In this document: positions 3,448 through 5,975 of the stretch, piece after piece
Position numbering within the stretch: the stretch's first letter is position 1
How the letters are laid out: every line of letters begins with the position of its first letter
Assembly (NCBI GenBank): GCA_964637035.1
Contig: CAZWTU010000099.1
Span: forward strand, 1 to 5,975
Length of the DNA: 5,975 nucleotides
Direction: 5' to 3'
Origin: CAZMMV01 sp964637035
Lineage (GTDB): Bacteria; Bacillota; Clostridia; Tissierellales; Tissierellaceae
Position numbers and translations under genes: made by a program
Notes under the pieces: generated by a model
Told to the model about the DNA's origin: nothing
The model's database searches: none
What the model saw: only the letters and a program-made list of their open reading frames with translations

Positions 3448-5975
3448 TTATTGATTTAATCTTACAAGATTATTAAATAAATCTTTATTTTCTTTTATCT
3501 TACTTTCATTACCTAGTACACAAATATAATCTTCCTTCATCGTATCAGCGAGTAATGGTGCAAAGGATTTAATATTATCAAGCTTTGTTGATAAAACTTC
3601 ATCTCTAGTTTTTTGGACATCTTCCAAGGTAATATTAGACATATATCTATTAGTTGCCAACTGTCCCTTCATATGAGGAGTCATGGCAGGTTCTAAACGA
3701 GCCATAGTTCCTATAATAAATTGAGTAAGTTCTGATTCTGATAAATTTAGTTTGCTTATATGGTCTGACATATTATCATAGACCTTAAGGGTTTCAGTAA
3801 GATTAGGATCACGATATGAAAAAGTCGTCAATTGTCCTGATCTATTTAAAGAAATCCCGGCCCCATAGGCTCCACCCTGGGCCCTTATTCTATTATGCAA
3901 GTAGTCTCCATTCAATATAGTTGCCAAGACTCTCATGCTCCCATTATAATCGTATCCTAGCTTGTTAAAGTTGTATCCCTTGGACACATATTGAACATTG
4001 GAAGAAGATAGAATACCTTCATTTAATTTTTCTTCTTTAAAGCTATACTTCTGAGATATAATTTCTTCTTTGTTAAGCTTTTTCGTTATAATTTCTAAGT
4101 TGCTTTTTACAATTGAGAAATCTTCTTCATCACCTGTAAAGCTTATAATTAGATTATTTACATTGAAAATAATATTATATACTTTATTAAGATTAGATAT
4201 TAACTCTTCTTTCTTTTTATCAAAGTTTTCTATAATATCTGATATGAACCAATAAAAATCTAAACCACTTAATTTTTCTGTATATTTTCCATGGGCTGAG
4301 AAATAAGAACTTACTCTTCCAGCAGCAACTGCATTACCCCTATCAATAATACTGATTTCCATTCTGGATTTCATTTGAAGAAGTAATTCCTTGATCCTAC
4401 CCTCGTCTTCTAGATTTGTATCTCTTATTAGTTCACTAATTAATTCCATTAATTTAGGTATATTATCTCCAATAGCTTTCCCCCTAACAACTATCTTAGG
4501 GCTAAAACCTTCATTGTCTCCCTGTCTAGTCAATGCAAGGCTTTGGAAATCTATTCCTCCAGTATTTACATAAATACTATTTGATAATTCTCCATAGGAT
4601 TTTGTTTTCGTATCCATTTTTCCCAACAATCTAGAAAGTAAGTTTATATATGGAATATGTTTATTTTCAACCATTGATGTGTCGAAATATAAATCCAAAT
4701 AGGCTATTTTACTAGTAAATATATTGTGAAAAAGTATGGTTGTATTATTTTCTTTTATTACTTCTTGAGGAATTACCTCTGCCTTAGAATTCACATCTGA
4801 TATTGATAATTTAGGAATTGTAGCCTTAGCTTCTTCAGTATCATCAGATAACTGCATCTCTTTTAGTTTCTTGTTTTCCAAAATTAAGGCTTCTAGCTCC
4901 TCATTAGACAAGGATTTCTTATATTCGTCTAATTTTCTTTCTAGGGCTTTTTCTTTTTCCTCACTTAAACCCTTCTTAGGCTCTATAATAACTAGGGAAC
5001 TATGGGTGTTGTCAATAATATTATCCATAATAAACTTCTCGAAATAGTCACTATCAATATTTTCCCTTAGTTCTTTTATTACATCCCCATATTTAAGAGG
5101 CTCGGTTGGATTGCCATCATATAACCAGCTATCTAAGGACATCATATTGTACATAATACCTTTTGTAGGGAATTTATATACTTCTCTTAAATTATATTCA
5201 ACAATATTAATAGATGCCTCTATTAAATCTTTGTCTAAACCTTCTTTAACTATGTTATTTAAGGTCCCATATATAGTTTCTTTAAATGCTTCTTTCTTTT
5301 CTATTGATGTGTTTTTTGCAACTATTCCAATATAAGATTGTAAGCCGGATCGATAATCAGTAAATATATCTTCACCTATGCCCGCTTTAATTAAAGCTTT
5401 TTTAAGTGGTGCTGCCTCTGATTGTATCAATATTTGGCTGATTACGCTTCTAGTTAAATAATTTTTTAAATCAGTTGATTTTCCTAGGACAAAATTAAGA
5501 CTTAAGTAAGTTTTATCTCTAGCATTATCATCCATTGAAATTGGGTAATAATCTCTTACTTCATTTATAGATGTAAAAGGTTTTTGTATTTCGATATGAG
5601 AATCTACTTCCAATTTATCAAAATTACTTAAATATTCATCATTTATATGCTGAAGCTGCTGGAATATATCCCCATTACCATAAAGGTATATATAACTATT
5701 AGATGGATGGTAAAGGGATTTATGAAAGTCTAAGAAGTCTTCATATTTAAGTTCAGGAATTACATCTGGGTTTCCCCCTGATGAATACTGGTAGCAGGTA
5801 TCAGGAAATAGGGATTTTCCTATATTATCATTAAGAATAGTTTCAGGAGTTGAATATGCACCCTTCATTTCATTATAAACAACGCCCTTATATGTTATCT
5901 TATCTTCCTTATTAAATATTTCATGATGCCAACCTTCCTGCATAAATATATCAGGTATTTCATAAATTTTTGGAT
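3448..5975 (-). CDS. M16C zinc peptidase, presequence protease (PreP/Cym1) type, N-terminus off the window
   Basis: The frame is open to the right edge, so 841 residues are visible of a protein usually near 970. Numbering here is from the Met at 5941-5943, which is internal; the sequence before it (PKIYEIPDIF) matches the family. GVVYNEMKGAYS (20-31) contains E25, which aligns with the distal zinc-binding glutamate of human PreP (FNEMKGAF). The HxxEH motif should lie beyond the edge. YHPSNSYIYLYGNGD (78-92) is also family-typical. A charged helical hinge (about 325-370) joins the two halves, as in the M16C-associated domain. The second half carries R-A-Q-GGAYGAG (687-696) and SYRDPN (709-714), the conserved substrate-binding residues of the non-catalytic half. 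These enzymes enclose and degrade unfolded peptides of moderate length in an ATP-independent way. A cytosolic peptide-clearing role is inferred. It ends in VRLNQ before the terminator hairpin. Confidence 0.93.
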   Translation of the reverse strand, partial: PKIYEIPDIFMQEGWHHEIFNKEDKITYKGVVYNEMKGAYSTPETILNDNIGKSLFPDTCYQYSSGGNPDVIPELKYEDFLDFHKSLYHPSNSYIYLYGNGDIFQQLQHINDEYLSNFDKLEVDSHIEIQKPFTSINEVRDYYPISMDDNARDKTYLSLNFVLGKSTDLKNYLTRSVISQILIQSEAAPLKKALIKAGIGEDIFTDYRSGLQSYIGIVAKNTSIEKKEAFKETIYGTLNNIVKEGLDKDLIEASINIVEYNLREVYKFPTKGIMYNMMSLDSWLYDGNPTEPLKYGDVIKELRENIDSDYFEKFIMDNIIDNTHSSLVIIEPKKGLSEEKEKALERKLDEYKKSLSNEELEALILENKKLKEMQLSDDTEEAKATIPKLSISDVNSKAEVIPQEVIKENNTTILFHNIFTSKIAYLDLYFDTSMVENKHIPYINLLSRLLGKMDTKTKSYGELSNSIYVNTGGIDFQSLALTRQGDNEGFSPKIVVRGKAIGDNIPKLMELISELIRDTNLEDEGRIKELLLQMKSRMEISIIDRGNAVAAGRVSSYFSAHGKYTEKLSGLDFYWFISDIIENFDKKKEELISNLNKVYNIIFNVNNLIISFTGDEEDFSIVKSNLEIITKKLNKEEIISQKYSFKEEKLNEGILSSSNVQYVSKGYNFNKLGYDYNGSMRVLATILNGDYLHNRIRAQGGAYGAGISLNRSGQLTTFSYRDPNLTETLKVYDNMSDHISKLNLSESELTQFIIGTMARLEPAMTPHMKGQLATNRYMSNITLEDVQKTRDEVLSTKLDNIKSFAPLLADTMKEDYICVLGNESKIKENKDLFNNLVRLNQ

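Noticed and set aside
1692..5975. Joint protease system of the M50 and M16C genes
   Set aside because: They are on the same strand, but a terminator hairpin and a likely new promoter separate them, and no partner gene links them; adjacency alone is weak.

Overview
The window is AT-rich (roughly 30% GC by eye), with strong purine-rich Shine-Dalgarno sites, TTG and GTG starts and tight gene packing. This suggests a low-GC Gram-positive anaerobe of the Clostridia/Tissierellia type. The lineage is an inference from base composition and from the resemblance of the proteins. There is no rRNA, tRNA, CRISPR array or recognisable transposase gene.

Left block (about 1-1300). Two small hydrophobic proteins (32-313 and 357-551, minus strand) form a short operon, transcribed divergently from a GNAT-type acetyltransferase (658-1230, plus strand). 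The 106-bp gap between them carries a good candidate promoter for each direction, and the two overlap. The block is bracketed by two direct copies of a short repeat (1-20 and 1273-1292). The second copy is part of a long imperfect hairpin (1242-1281).

Repeat- and remnant-rich gap (about 1231-1691). This stretch has no intact gene. It holds the hairpin repeat, a decayed reading frame on the minus strand (1300-1582, one frameshift and one internal stop), a more degenerate relative of the hairpin arm (1603-1624), and a short interspersed-type repeat (about 1651-1690) that touches the end of the next gene.

Central operon (1692-3316, minus strand). A Nudix hydrolase starts at a TTG and overlaps by 4 bp (ATGA) with an M50-type intramembrane zinc metalloprotease that carries a long soluble helical C-terminal region. 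The overlap points to translational coupling.

Right block (3410-5975, minus strand). This is most of an M16C zinc peptidase of the presequence-protease (PreP)/Cym1 type, cut by the right edge so that the N-terminus with the HxxEH motif is missing. A hairpin 13 nt after its stop separates it from the Nudix operon.

The genes do not form an obvious single pathway. Two unrelated metalloproteases are neighbours but appear to be in separate transcription units. I see no clear new defence or mobile system. The features most worth a second look are the repeat family around the left block, the pseudogene, the coupled Nudix-protease pair and the small membrane-protein operon.
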